Counted from the stretch's first letter, positions 11,767 through 23,850 are shown. The stretch is DNA of 64,000 nt from Phanerochaete sordida (GCA_019973155.2 BPQB01000032.1:286301-350300); one strand, 5' to 3'. Numbers and translations: made by a program. Notes: a model not told the origin generated them from the letters alone.

Positions 11767-12864
11767 ATGGCCTATCCAGCACACTCCACACGCAAGTCAT
11801 CAAACCTCGAGAACCTCGGGCTCGGCACAAAAGCAATGTCGCAAAAGGTCTCGCGCGCCGTCTCCCAGACCGTCTTCCGCGACGCATCCATCCGTCGCCG
11901 GAACCGCGTCCTCAGCGGGATCAAGGCCCCGAAGCCAGACGACGCCATAAAGCGCCAGAAGCTCGCCCAGCCAGTCATCCGTGTCAGCCTTCCCACCCCT
12001 CCTGCGTCGCCATGCACTCCCGCGCAGCACGTCTACCCCGAGCAGCCGCAGGACTCGAAGGCAGGAGCCATCCCCCGCGTCCTCGCCCGCCCACCGCCGC
12101 AGTTGATCCGCCAGGAGAACGTGGCGGTCGTGGACCCGGAGCTGGCGAAGGTTCCCGTGCAATACGTTCGTGATGGTTTGAGGCTCTTGGGACCTCAGTA
12201 CGTCTCTCTTCTTCCTGCACAGCGTTCCCCCAGCTGACCGCGGCTCTGCAGGATGTGGAATGTCGCCCAAAGCGTCCAAGTGCCACCGTTCGACGTCGCA
12301 CAAACGCACACCACTGTCAAGGTCGCCGACACCTCCGCGCAAATGCCCACACACCTCCTCGCCGTCTACAAGCGCCCCGCGCACGGCAAGGCCAGCACCC
12401 GCGGCGTCCAGCTCCACGCCACGCACAACCTCGTCCTCGCCGCGCACTGCGCCGCGATCCCCGTGCTCCCGTGCGACCAGACGCCGCAGCTCTCGCAGGC
12501 CGGCGACAGCACCGCGCTGCCCGTGCTCGCGATGGCGCTCCCGCACCCCGAGTCCTTCGCCGCGGTGCACGAGTACCTGTACACGCACGACCGCGCCGTC
12601 TTCGCCGCGCGCATCGTGCCGTACCCGAGCGCGCGCGTCGCCGCGCCCGACGCCGCGCACACGCACGCCGCCTGGGCCGACCGCCTCGCCGCGACGTACA
12701 GCCAGCAGGTGCTCCTCGCGCACCTCGCGTTCGCCGCCGGCGCGTACGCGAACATGTGCGCGCTCGGCATCCAGGACGACGGCATGTGGCACGCGCTGCA
12801 GGCGTCCTGGACGGTCCTCCGCGGAGCGCTGCAAGCCCAGCAACAGGCTCACGCGCGCGCATAG
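11767..12864 (+). CDS. clp1: Clp1-like protein (clampless1 family)
   Basis: Predicted 347-residue protein from exons 11767-12197 and 12252-12864. The intron has GTACGT...CTGCAG borders and a GCTGAC branch, and restores frame as RLLGPQMWNVAQ. The length is close to that of basidiomycete Clp1 proteins. The C-terminal half carries the expected conserved block: HTTVKVADTS, MPTHLLAVY, LPVLAMALPHPESF, then a YLYTHDRAVF helix. In Coprinopsis and Ustilago, Clp1 acts downstream of the mating-type homeodomain proteins and is needed for clamp-cell formation or dikaryon proliferation; it has no known enzymatic domain. The N-terminal half is basic and likely nuclear (RRRNRVLSG, KRQKLAQ). The gene is flanked by the two arms of the inverted duplication. 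Identification rests on remembered family pattern, not on a search. Confidence 0.65.
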
Positions 12865-14138
12865 AGGCGCCGCATTTCCCCTTCGCCAGCGACACCCACA
12901 CCTGCCTCCATCTGCGCCATCTCTGCATCCCAACCCCCCGCATATTGTTATCTGTAATTTGTTGTATCGGTAATGGTTTCTGGTTCTTTCCCCTCATCTC
13001 TTGCTCAGAATAGTGCAATTCCGAAAAACATTTTGTATAACGTACAAAACGGAACAAAAACATTCTGAAAACATTCGCAGTGTCGCGCACTAGCCGGGGT
13101 TGTGAATACGTCGAGTCATTGCATGCTCGAGTAGCTGTTATGTCCGCAGCCTCCGGTGCACAGTCGCCAACAACTAGTGGCAGGCGAGGCCTCGCAGCAG
13201 TGCTGTCCTCTGCGAGGCACTGTCAAGGCGCATGCATGGAAATGGGTGAGTCCATATAGCCAGTGATACGCATACTGTCAGCGCACGGCCACCGCCACTG
13301 CCTGACCGACCGCGAGTCTACGACTATGAACATATTGTCGGATGGGGGGAAGTGGGAAAGTTTCGGCGCATATCACCTTCTGACTTCGTCTGTGCCGGAA
13401 CGCTCCAAACAGTCATGCAACAGTGTAAGCTATCATCTGAAGCACCTGCGTGAAAATATGAGAATTTTCGGGAGGGACATGGAGGAGAGGCGGGCGAAAT
13501 GGGACGGGAGGGGGAAGCGGGGAATCTCAGACGCCGTGATCACACAAGCGAGACGACGAAGAGCTCGTTTGCGAATCCGTCCATAAACCACCCACTGCTT
13601 CGTGAAATATTCTGATACTTGAAGATCAGGTTGAAAATGACCAGCCCATAGTGATAATGTGTCCAAGTCGCTGTATGCTTCCTCTGGCTCGTACTAGCTT
13701 GAGTGAACGCGCCATCAACTTTTGAGAAGCCCGATCTCTGATGTCTGCTTTCTCTTCTTTCACCGTGCTGTGGCTTACCACAGGCTCTTACTGCCTGTAC
13801 TATGCGATGAATACACTTGTATACTGCTTAACTACATGGATGCCAACGACGGGATTTCGCGGTGGAGTGCAAGGTGCGAAGTCAGGGGAAGTAGGAAATA
13901 CTATCGCGTTTTCTCACTTCCCCCCACCCGACAGTACTGTATCGGCGCTGCAGCACACTGAGCGATGTTCACGTGGGGCTAAGAATGTCGCTTCCATAGG
14001 ATAGGATTCTCGGTCTGAGTTTCATGCAAGAATGGTCGAAGAATGCTACCGCAGGGACCCCCAGCGTTCAACAGCGCCACGCGACGCATTTCGCAGCTAC
14101 GCAGTAAAATTCCAGTACTACAAGACGATGGGAAACCA
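12865..14138. other. Spacer between Clp1-like gene and DUF2235 copy B
   Basis: These are the 3' flanks of two convergent genes. Short open frames have no recognisable motif. An AT-rich stretch at 12945-13075 is a plausible shared termination region. No repeats or RNA genes seen. Confidence 0.45.
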
Positions 14139-16504
14139 TCAGTCGACCCACTCCCAATAGAGCGGCACATCGACGTTCCACTCGTGATGCCCAAGTCGTA
14201 CGGGCAGTGCCTCGCCCTCCGCACGCGGCAGAGCAGGCCGCACCTGCGGGACGTAGCACTCTCCGCGGCGGTGCGTGTGCTTGAGGCGGATCCCGCGCGC
14301 CTCGAGGCGCGTCTTGACCGAACGGTGCACGCGCAGGCCCGACTCGATGACCTCGCCCGCGAGCATGCGTCCGCGGCCACAGTTGCGTCTGTACGTGGGG
14401 CCGCGCGTTAGTTTGGAGACGCGGAGCATGCTGAGCGGGAGGTACGCACACCCACTGCCAGACGAGGCGGTCGTCCGGGTCCTGCGGCCGGCTCCACCAC
14501 TCCCAGGTGTCCGCACCGTGCTTGATGTGCAGCGGCCGCTCGACGCGGATGCGCGCGGGCAGATACTCCATCGCGAGCCACAAGAGCCGCTTCCAGCCTG
14601 GCAGAAAAGCCCGCGTGAGCAGAGGCCAAATCCCTGGCAGGAGACGATGGGCGCACCTCCTGCGGGCGAGAGCTGGTCGTGCATGAGGCTCAGCGCATCC
14701 GCGAGCTCCTCGACAGCCTCGAAAAGCGGCGCGCGGTCCGCCATGTGCGCAGGGTCAAGCGCGTGTGGGTCGGCGAGCGGCGCGTCGCGCCCATGGTGCT
14801 CGTGCAGCGCGCGCGCGTGCGTCGGGTGCATGCGCGACGGCAGGACGTACCGCCCGCCGCCGACCCGCGCGGTGTCCGAGATATGGTTCTTCGCGCCGAA
14901 GAGCGCGCGGAAGGGCGCCGTGAGGAACGCGACGACGGCCGCGGCCCACGACCGCGGCAGCTCGGGCTGTTCCTCCTCGATGTCGACGCGCAGCCCGGGG
15001 TACGCGCGGAGCTCGTGCGCGCCGAGGCGCGGTGGCAGGTCGGCGAGGCGCACGGTGCCGTCGGGCGCGCGCGCGAGCGAGAGCCCGACCTGCTGCAGCA
15101 TCGCGCCATCGTAGAGCAGGCCGGTGCCGCACCGCAGCGTCTCGCGGATCATCCAGCGCAGCGGGATGCGCGCGAGTGCGTGGCGCGTGCTGTTCTTGAC
15201 GGACCCGCCGCCGACGTCCGCGTGCACGCCCGCGAACCAGACCTCGCGCACGTCGCAGTGCGCCCCGTCTGCAGCGTTCACGGCGTCCTCGAAGCGTCGC
15301 TCGGCGCGTTCGCCTGCGGACACGCGGTGCGGGATGTAGGCGGAGGCGAAGCTCGGGATGAAGCGCACGCGGCGCTCGTCGAGCGAGAGCGCGTGGCGCA
15401 GGTGCTGCACGCCGTTGTTCATGTACACGAAGGGCAGCATGCGCGGGATCAGGCCGACGGAGTTGACGGTGTCCCTGTGTTTAGAGCGTCAGCGAACCAA
15501 TGTGCTAAGGTCAAGTTGTAACGGACCAAACACCGAGGAACTCGACCTTGACCTCTCGACAGAAGGTGCGCTTAAAGGTTTCCACGAGCACGACCTGGTC
15601 GTCAAAGTCTTTTGCATCCGCGTCCGTCGCCATCTTGGCGTACATGTCGTATGCAAAGGACAGCTGGGCGTCGTTGGACCGTGGCAATAGGCCAACCTGT
15701 GTGAATCACCGTTAGTATCGAGAGGTGCTCTGGAGCGCGACTACACGCACTTTCTGTAGCATCCCAGCAAGTGCGCGGGCGGTGTATGCGCCTCGTGAGA
15801 AGCCAAACAGGCATATTTTGTCGCCATCGGTGTAGTTCTCCATGAGGAAGCTGTATCCATCTGTACCACCACGGAATCTGTCAGGGCATTCAATCAAACG
15901 CCAAGGTAGGAAACTGGGCACCTTTGATGTGCGTTGAGATATTCATCGCGAACATCTCGTCTAGAGTCTTGCTTATCGTCGAGACGATAGGCAGATCAGT
16001 TCCTGTATATGTGCCGATCCCGGGCTGCCCACGCAGATCTTCGTCAGCGCGTGCCACAGGGCGACAGATCTGCATGCAGGACCAACCTGATAGTAGACCA
16101 ACTGCTGCGTCGTGTCGTCCTTGCGCAGCATAGAAAAAAGGTTCACGACGTTGGAATTCTGCGGGGCCTGTCAGCGGCGCGGCGTTAGGATAACTCGCTC
16201 AAAGACTTACGTCGTAATCAAACTGGTCACCCGTGCCATCGAAACACAGGGCAATCGTGCGGCTGGTGTGGCTTGAGGGGACCCACACCTTCTGCCCCTT
16301 CGCCGTCTCTTCCCGCACAGCGTCGACAATGATGTTGTCCTGGCGCGCCGGCGTATCTTGCGCGTCAGCAAAGGACGCCTTGCCTTTCAGGCTCGTCAAC
16401 CTCGGCCGCACGTCATAGAGCGACGACGGCGAAATCGGGTCGTGGAGCGTGTCATCGGAAGCGTTCGAGTCGAGCGAGGGCGACCTGTCGGCGTGCGTGT
16501 CCAT
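14139..16504 (-). CDS. DUF2235 alpha/beta-hydrolase, copy B
   Basis: Predicted 654-residue protein, close twin of copy A. Eight exons in the same phases: 16504-16211, 16158-16087, 16024-15922, 15860-15751, 15696-15527, 15474-14657, 14597-14450 and 14388-14139. The [11 protein letters not shown] signature, nucleophile elbow GFSRGA and GVHADVGGG block are all intact, as is the hydrophobic stretch [16 protein letters not shown]. An in-frame ATG eight codons further up (16528) is possible; 16504 is chosen because it aligns with the start of copy A. The gene lies downstream of UVE1 on the same strand, across a 1.4 kb spacer. Differences from copy A are scattered substitutions without stops, so both copies look maintained. 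Lipid or ester hydrolysis is inferred from the fold; the substrate is unknown. Confidence 0.9.
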
Positions 16505-16529
16505 GGCGTGCCGCGGTGTGGTGCTCACC

Positions 16530-17938
16530 TGGCTGGGGGCAGCCAGCGGGTGCTATCCCGGGATTAAATACCGTCGTGCACGTCCTATCAGCGCGATGGG
16601 TCAGCTGGCGCCGCGCGAACGTGGGGAACCCCGGAAGGGAAGCCGCCACGATTTGTGTTTCGATAGATGAGAGCGCACTGACACATATCATGGACTCCGT
16701 GGCCCTCCAGGCGTGCCTGTGCTAGCAACGGCAACCGCGAATATATCTGGCAGGTGTGCCTCTCGGTCCCGCGTGCTGGCTGAATGTGCGATGGCGTCGT
16801 AGGGCAGTGGGCCCCGCAGCGGCAGGCAGATTGCTGGATGGGCGGGCACACTAGGCTATGAGCTTCCATGCATGCGAGCTGCCATCTGCCGGCGTACATC
16901 CGCCCATTTAGTGCACAGTTTAATTCCGGCACTCCGCTGCTGGGAACTGGCACACGTAAAACCTACATAGGTGCGCGTTAAAGTCATATCTTTTCACTCG
17001 CATGACATACCGAGTACTCACCGTCGACGGCGGCGCAACACAAACTCTTTGTCGTGGGTGCACGACGAGCGCGCGCGATCCGGACAAGACGGCCTCGTGG
17101 AGGTCGACTCAATCTAGACGCTCAGCGAAGTGGAGATTGCATTCATGGACGATGCGACGCGTTCATCGACACCGCACGGCGCATGCGCTGCCGGGGCGAC
17201 CGCCGGCGTCAGAATGAGAGCTGCTTGTGAGCACCGAGATACCAGAAAAACGCCTCAACACACATGAAAGCAATCAAGGCGTTCGAAGACATCTGTCGCG
17301 ATTCTCGACAGTCTTCTCATTTATCTCGGATGCATACAACAACCTTTTACACTATCAAGTTTCAATTAGCCAATCGGATGCGCATGCATGCAGGCGCACC
17401 TTCGCAAAGACACGAGCACCTCCGAGCCTTGTACGTGGGCCGCGAGCTCGCGATATTGTGACCATGATGCCGGAAGGAGTTGAGAGGAAAAGAAAACGAG
17501 AGTGATAGAGAGGCATATCCTGGTCCATGTCACCAAGAAGGCGCGATCCCTGTCGTGCAGTGTCAGTTCTCAGAACTGAGCGAGCCACGCGCTGCGAGCG
17601 TCGCATCTTCTCATCCAGACAGAGCGCATATAGTGAGCTTTCCTGTGATTAGATGACAATATTGGGCGCATCAATATGTACATAGCACGGATGCGCACCT
17701 TTCGAGGATACGAGCGTGGTCGAGCTTAGCACACGGCTTTGCAGCGCGCAGAAGGGAGAAGATCGTACCCGTGCTGCTGGAATGAGATGGGAGAAGGGAA
17801 GAAAGAAGAGTAGCTGTGCGGACGCGGCAAAAAAACCACCATTATCGTGATGCCAAGCGGTGTCGTACTGTATTATCCCACGAAAAACCAAACGCATCGT
17901 CTACACACCGATACCCAACAGCTCTACAGCGAGGACCC
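16530..17938. other. Spacer between DUF2235 copy B and UVE1
   Basis: Paralogous, in inverted orientation, to 1341-2795. Nothing protein-like is open across both copies, which argues against a hidden gene. A TATTTAAT word (complement, about 16562-16569) precedes the copy B start. Confidence 0.55.
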
Positions 17939-19933
17939 TTACGCCTTACTCTTCCGCGCCCGCGTCTTCCTCGCCTTCACGATCTCCTCCGCGACCTCGG
18001 GGTGCTCCTCGGCCTCGACCTCCGCGACGAGCGCGCCGTCCACGGGCACGGGCTCGTCCTCCTGGTTCACGAGCTCCTCGACCGCGCCCTTCTTCGCGCG
18101 CCCGCGCTTCTTCGGTACCTCCGCCTCACCCTCCACCACCTCCTGCGCCTGCTCCCTCACCTTCCTCGCGCGCCTCTTCGGCTTCCCCTCCCCCTCCTCC
18201 TCAACATCAGCAACCGCATACCCCTTGCGCCTCGTGCCCCCCGCAACACGCTCCGGCCGCAACACGTCCTGCGCGACGTCCGCGAGGCGGTACATGCGCA
18301 GCAGCTGGAACACAGCCTGCTCCTTGTCCTTCGCCTCGATCATGAGGTCGCCGCCGCCGCGCGGCTGCGGCGCGCGCGGCGGCGCGTCCGAGAAGGGCGT
18401 GCCCATGAGCGCGAGTTCTGCCGGGAGCGTGCTGCACCGGTCCGCGTGTGCGCGTAGTTCGATGACGCTTACTTTCTTGGGGGCGGGTGCGTCGGGGGTC
18501 GGTGCGCTATCGGGTACGGCGTCGGGGGCGGGGTCAGCCTGGGAGTCGACCGCATCGTCAACTTGAGACGCGGCGGGCGCGTCGTCCTGCACCTCCGCAG
18601 GCACGTCGGCGTCGGCGTCGGCGGGGACGCCGCCCTCGGCGAGCGCGACGGGGCGCGCCCAGTCGTTGTACCAGAGGCCGGGGCGCGGCTCGCTGAGGTG
18701 CTGCTTGACGCGGATGCCCTTGCGCGCCCAGGTGGCGTTGATGCGGCGCACGAGCGCGGGGAGCGGGAGCACGCTCGGCTTGATGTAGTTGTGGTGGTAG
18801 TCGAGCTGTGCGCGGTCAGCGTGGGGGCGGAGGGGGAGGGGAGAGACGCACGACGATGGGGATGCCGAGCTCCTCGCACACGGGCAGCAGGTCGTCTGCG
18901 GAGTAGCACATCTCGTCGTTCTCGAGCACGAGGCGCGCGCGCATCTCGTCGGTCAGCCGTGTCGTGTATGTTTCGCGGAAGCGCGCGATTGTGGCGGCTT
19001 TGTCGCCGTACACTCCCTGGTGCGCTGTCAGGATACACTGATGAGAGACGACGAGGCTGGCACTCACGCCCATGTGGAGAATGATGACGCTGTCCTTCCC
19101 AAGACCCATGTAGCGCATCATCTGGCAGTGGTCTGCTGGAACCGTCAGCACGGCACAGGCTACACAAAGCGCATATACGCACATTCAAGCTCGCGTATCG
19201 ACGCCTCAATGACCGCGTCCTTCGGGCTCGCGAGCTGCGTGAACTGGCCGGGATGCGTCGTGAGCCGGTGCCCGAGCTTGCGCGCGAGCGCGCCGGCCTC
19301 CGCGAGCACGTCCTGGGCGTACGCGAGGTCGTACCCCCACTCCTTGTGGCTCGCGAAGGGAAACATCTCGCTGCTCATGCGCATGAAGCGGATCCCGTGC
19401 ACCTCGTTCCACTGCACCATCGCCTTCAGGTCGCGCGCGTTCTGGCGGCCGAGCTCCTGCGCGTACGCGAGCCCCTTCTCCTTGAGCGTCGCGAGGCGGC
19501 ACGTCCGCGAGCAGAACACGGGCGGGTCCTGCTGCCGCAGCACCGTGTTCAGGCACGCGTAGCCGAGCCTGCCCTCGAAGTTCGTCGTCTTGAACTCGGT
19601 GATGGATGGGATGTCGTACACGACGGGCTCGCCCTTCTTGCGGCGCTTGCGCGGGGTCTTCTGGGGAGGTGGGGAGGAAGGCGGGGTGCTGAGTGGGCTG
19701 TCATTCGCGTACGGGTCCCAGCCCTTGTCCTGCACCTTGGGCTTGCGCGGTGAGCGGCGAGTAGGTGTGACGGGCTCCTCGGACTCGACCAGTGCAGCTT
19801 CGACTTGGACTGTACGCTTGCGTTTGGGTGGCATAGCCAAGGCTAAGGCAATACTTCTAGTTTGAAGACGAGGGCGTGCTGCGAGAATACGATAGTTCGA
19901 GCGTGTGCAGGTACGGAGGACGGAGGATAACAT
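17939..19933 (-). CDS. UVE1: UV-damage DNA endonuclease (UVDE/Uve1)
   Basis: Predicted 615-residue enzyme that nicks DNA 5' to UV photoproducts and other distortions, starting alternative excision repair. Exons: 19933-19183, 19132-19068, 19016-18852 and 18805-17939, all in phase. The TIM-barrel core runs from TNFEGRLGYACLNTVLR through WNEVHGIRFMRMSSEMFPF, HRLTTHPGQFTQL, HMGGVYGDKAATIARF and RLVLENDEMCYSADDLLP to LDYHHNYI; His, Glu and Asp residues of these blocks bind the metals. The first 33 residues are rich in Arg, Ser and Leu without acids, like a mitochondrial presequence. A second ATG at 19834 begins MPPKRKRTVQ, a basic nuclear-type start. In Cryptococcus, Uve1 is light-regulated and acts in mitochondria. 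The C-terminal 200 residues are charged and Lys-rich. A decayed copy lies at 210-1340. Confidence 0.93.
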
Positions 19934-21006
19934 ACAGACCAGTGTCTCAGGAGAACAGAGGTTTATGTGCAGGCCTCGTCGGAAGCAACTGCATTTTCTC
20001 CCGCTCCTGTCAGCATTTTATGCGAAAATCTCGACGACGGGCGGCGGGCAGGGTCATCGTTGGAGAAGAGGGGCGATCCCGCCCCCCTCGCGCGCTCCTT
20101 ACGGGATCAAATCGAAGCATGGCGCATCAAAAGGCGCATCACTTGGCGAAGCGGCCGACGGCGTGCGGCGGCGCAATCGGCTGGCCGACGTCAGCGACGT
20201 GCTTCGACGTTGGGTGTGGTCCGAGATCGTCGAAGGCCAGGCCGTCGCTGCGAGGGCACGGGATTCGGGGGCGTCGGGCTTGCCAAACGTGGAAGTGGCG
20301 CGGCCAGGATCGACGTCGACGGAAGCGAAAGAGACCGACGCGTCGCGCGGCTTACCTAATTGATGGACACGGCCCGGCTGCAACAGGTCCCCGTTCGTTT
20401 CGCCAGCAGCCAGCAGTAAGTAGACGGGCGCGCCCGCGGAAAGTACTCAAGATTTCTTGCTCGTCATTCACTTGACTGGAGTCCCAGTGGACAGATACAG
20501 GATATTCACCAGATATCGTATCTGCTCCCACAACGTCCAGCCTGCCGTCTACTCCTCGAGTGTTGACCTTTGCCTACTAGGTCACATTTCGGCCCAGCTC
20601 TGGGACAAGTCGGCATACCCAGACGTGCCTTCGGATTCCTCTTGAACGTGCCTGACACCGATCATCTTCAGTGAATCGCTGCTCCTGTGCGAAGCACGGC
20701 CGGTAGCTCTTGCGCGGTCCTCAGACATCAGCACAGACCCCATCTCATGAATATTGTCAGACAGGATACCTGAAGACCTGGAGAGCCTAGCGGCGACCTC
20801 GCAGATCCGCTCGAATTACGAGCGTGGATCTGCCGCGGGGCGCGTGCAGGCGGGTGACCGGCGGCGCCGATGGGACTAGATGTGCTTCCATGCATGCTGT
20901 CGCTTGGTATGGATTTTTGCAGGCCGCGATGATGGCCTCCCCACCGTAGCCTGCTGCCTGTCAGGCTGATTTGTGCAAAATGACGCACGCGCATGTCCCC
21001 TCGTGG
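19934..21006. other. Divergent spacer between UVE1 and DUF2235 copy C
   Basis: This should hold the UVE1 promoter and that of copy C. Open frames in 20000-20480 are short, Arg-rich and without motifs. I see no clear light-response element, repeat or RNA gene. Confidence 0.45.
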
Positions 21007-21014
21007 TATATATA
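21007..21014 (+). promoter_or_regulatory. TATA box of DUF2235 copy C
   Basis: TATATATA lies 62 bases before the ATG at 21069 and is followed by a C/T-rich leader. Confidence 0.6.
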
Positions 21015-21068
21015 GGCGGACGGCGAGGTGGACGCGTTTCCCCCAGCTCTCCCTCCCCGTCGTACGCC

Positions 21069-23393
21069 ATGAAACCCTCGAGTTCCGGAGACTCCGTCCA
21101 CTCGGACGACACTCTGCTCGACCCCAGCTCTCCTATATCTCCACCAGGCCTTGGCGACACAAAGACGATCACATCGCTGCTCTCTGACGCTGCAAAGCCT
21201 CACGATGGAAAGCAGAAGATATGGATTCCGCGCCAACACGCGAACCGTACACTTGTGTTGTGCTTCGACGGTACCGGGGACCACTTTGATTCGGATGTAA
21301 GCCTTTGATGTTACTATCGGAACAAGAGCACTCAATGTACGTTTGTCTTAGAACTCCAATGTCGTCCAGCTTGCTGCTATGCTTCGCAAGGACGACACCA
21401 CACAGCAGCTCGTCTACTACCAAGTGCGTGTTTCTTTTGTTCCCTTCGTAGGCTGAGGCTGATTTGTGTAGCCTGGGGTAGGAACGTACACAGGCACATC
21501 ATTGCCCATCATCTCGGACCTCAGCATGACACTCGACGAGATGTTCGCTACCAGTCTGTCGACCCATATCTTGCGTACGTTGATAGCATCCGATCTCCTT
21601 CTCAGTGCTCATGGCCTCCAATAGAGGGATACACATTCCTGATGCAGAACTACACCGACGGCGACAAGATCTGCTTATTTGGCTTCTCTCGTGGCGCATA
21701 CACCGCACGTGCGCTCGCTGGCATGCTACAAAAGGTGATTACGTTGTGCACTATTCGTTCCCGTTATCTTCAATTCACTCCCCAACCTAGGTAGGACTTC
21801 TGCCACGTTCAAATGGCGCGCAGACGCGTTTCGCGTACGACATGTACGCGCATACAGCGACAAATACTAGGGCAACAGACTTCGACGAGCAAGTCGAACT
21901 CGTAGAAACCTTCAAGCGCACATTTTGTCGCGAAGTAGAGATAGAATTCCTCGGCGTTTGGTATGCATTATCTTCACATCGCTTTCTGTGGGAGATATTC
22001 AATTCAAAACAGGGACACAGTGGCGTCAGTCGGTCTCATACCCCGCACCCTTCCCTTCGTCTACATGAACAACGGCGTCCGGTATCTGCGGCACGCCCTC
22101 TCACTCGACGAGCGCCGCGTGCGCTTCCTCCCGAGCCTCGCCAGCGCGCACCACGCGGGACCCAGCAACGCTGTGGACGAATCCGAGGCTCAGCGCCACT
22201 TCAACAGGTCCATGAACACCGGGGACGCTGCGTGCGACGTGCGCGAGGTCTGGTTTGCCGGCGTGCACTGCGACGTCGGCGGCGGCTCCGTACACAACTC
22301 GACTCCGCACGCGCTCGCGCGCATCCCGCTCCGCTGGATGGTCCGCGAGGCCTTCCGCTGCAAGACTGGAATCCTCTTCGACGCGGCGATGCTTCAGCAG
22401 ATCGGACTCTCGCTGCGCACCCTTCCTGACGGCACGCTCGAGCTCGCGGACATTCCCGGACGCCTGCCCGCAGAGCACGCGGATGACGTTGATGAACTAG
22501 ACCTTGAAGAGGACAAGGGCGCGGATAGTTGGTGGACGGCACCAGTGCACTGGGTGTATGCGCTCGTCTGCGGCACCCTCAAGCTCGTCGTGGCGCCTGT
22601 CACCAGCGTACTCCACGCGCTGGGGATCCCGCACAGGCTCGCCCGCCGCGGCTGGATCTCGAACTCAGCGCGAGGGCGCTACGTCCCGCCGAGCCGCGCG
22701 CACCCAGTGCACGCGCGCGAGAAACACGGTATCGAGGACCACCGGCACCCGCACGCGGTCGACGCGGCGAAGTGCGCGGACCGCGACCCGCTGTACGAGG
22801 CGCGCGAGGAGCTCAAGGACGCGCTGAGCCCGATGTTCGACCAGCTCGGCGCGGCGTCAGGCACGTGTCTCCGCTTGCGCCTGCAGCTTAGCCGCTGACA
22901 TCCCACCCTTGCAGGCTGGAAACGCCTCATGTGGCTCCTGATGGAGTACACGCCGACGCGCATCCACGTGTGGCGCTCGCACGGGACGCCGACACAGGAC
23001 GCGCTCGCCGGCGCGCGCGAGTGGTGGCACAGCGGCGGGCGGCGGAGCGTCTGGGAGTGGATGTACGCCCTTCTCCCCTCCCCCATCCACCTCTACTGAC
23101 GCCACCACAGCCAGAACCGCGGGCGCGGCCGCCCGCTCTCGACACACGAGGTCGCGGTGGGCCTGCACGTGCACCGCTCGGTGAAGACGCGGCTCGAGGC
23201 GCGCGGCGTGCGCCTCGGGCACCCGCGCTCGCGCGCCGGCGAGGACACGCATGTCCGCGTGCCCAGCAAGGGCGAGGTGTATGTGCCGCAGGTGCGTCCC
23301 GAGATGCCGCGTGAGGAGGGAGGAGTGTTGAGGCGCTTGGAGCACCATGAGTGGGATGTGGAGGTGCCTGTGTTTTGGCGGTGGGTGGACTAG
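21069..23393 (+). CDS. DUF2235 alpha/beta-hydrolase, copy C
   Basis: Predicted 653-residue protein with the same eight-exon plan as copies A and B: 21069-21296, 21352-21423, 21472-21574, 21625-21734, 21791-21960, 22013-22860, 22915-23062 and 23111-23393. [25 protein letters not shown] and [14 protein letters not shown] are present. It is clearly more diverged than A from B, with a shorter N-terminus and an acidic insert ([13 protein letters not shown]) before the hydrophobic segment [16 protein letters not shown]. The sixth intron begins with GC (22861, AG|GCACGT) where A and B use GT at the same place; only the GC donor keeps the homologous frame. The C-terminus ends in the same WRWVD/WEWVD motif. 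This is an older duplicate lying divergently from UVE1. Function as for A: a probable hydrolase, substrate unknown. Confidence 0.9.
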
Positions 23394-23850
23394 GCGGGTG
23401 GGAGATTCGGGTTGGTGCTTCGGACGCTGAGCAGGTGTGCTGGGGTGAGGATGTCGCTGCGCACATACAATGAGGAATTTTAGTATGAATCGTGATATTT
23501 CAATGATGATGGTTTGTCGACGGTGAGGCGGGGAGAGTCAAAGACGCTGTCGCAGGCATAGGCCCTTGTCAGGGATGCGTGCACGGTTGCAAGTGTCCGG
23601 GGTCCTACGACATGTCGCTGGCCCGTGGTATCACTGCCGCGTAGGGCACGCGGGGGCTTCGTTGAAGATGTCATGATCAGACCGCCGCTAGACACTACTG
23701 TACAGCCCGCGCTGGTATCAGGCGATCCTAGTTTCTAAAAATTCGAGCCGGATGCTGCAACGGATTAACGATGGACACATTTATGTAAGTTACAACACAG
23801 TCTAGGCGAAGGATGTTGGAGGGAGTGAATGGCTCAGGAGCGACGACAGA
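23394..23850. other. Gap between convergent DUF2235 copy C and MFS gene
   Basis: Nothing beyond 3' flanking sequence was recognised. Confidence 0.5.

Larger units (their letters stand above)
14139..19933 (-). repeat. Right arm of inverted segmental duplication
   Basis: This is the complement of 210-5232: UVE1, spacer and DUF2235 copy B. It is about 0.8 kb longer than the left arm because the left UVE1 lost most of its 3' third. The arms are separated by about 8.9 kb of single-copy sequence holding the SAP and Clp1-like genes. Confidence 0.8.

Noticed and set aside
19934..20480. Small gene in the UVE1 upstream region
   Set aside because: Overlapping Arg-rich frames without splice signals or motifs; best read as promoter DNA.
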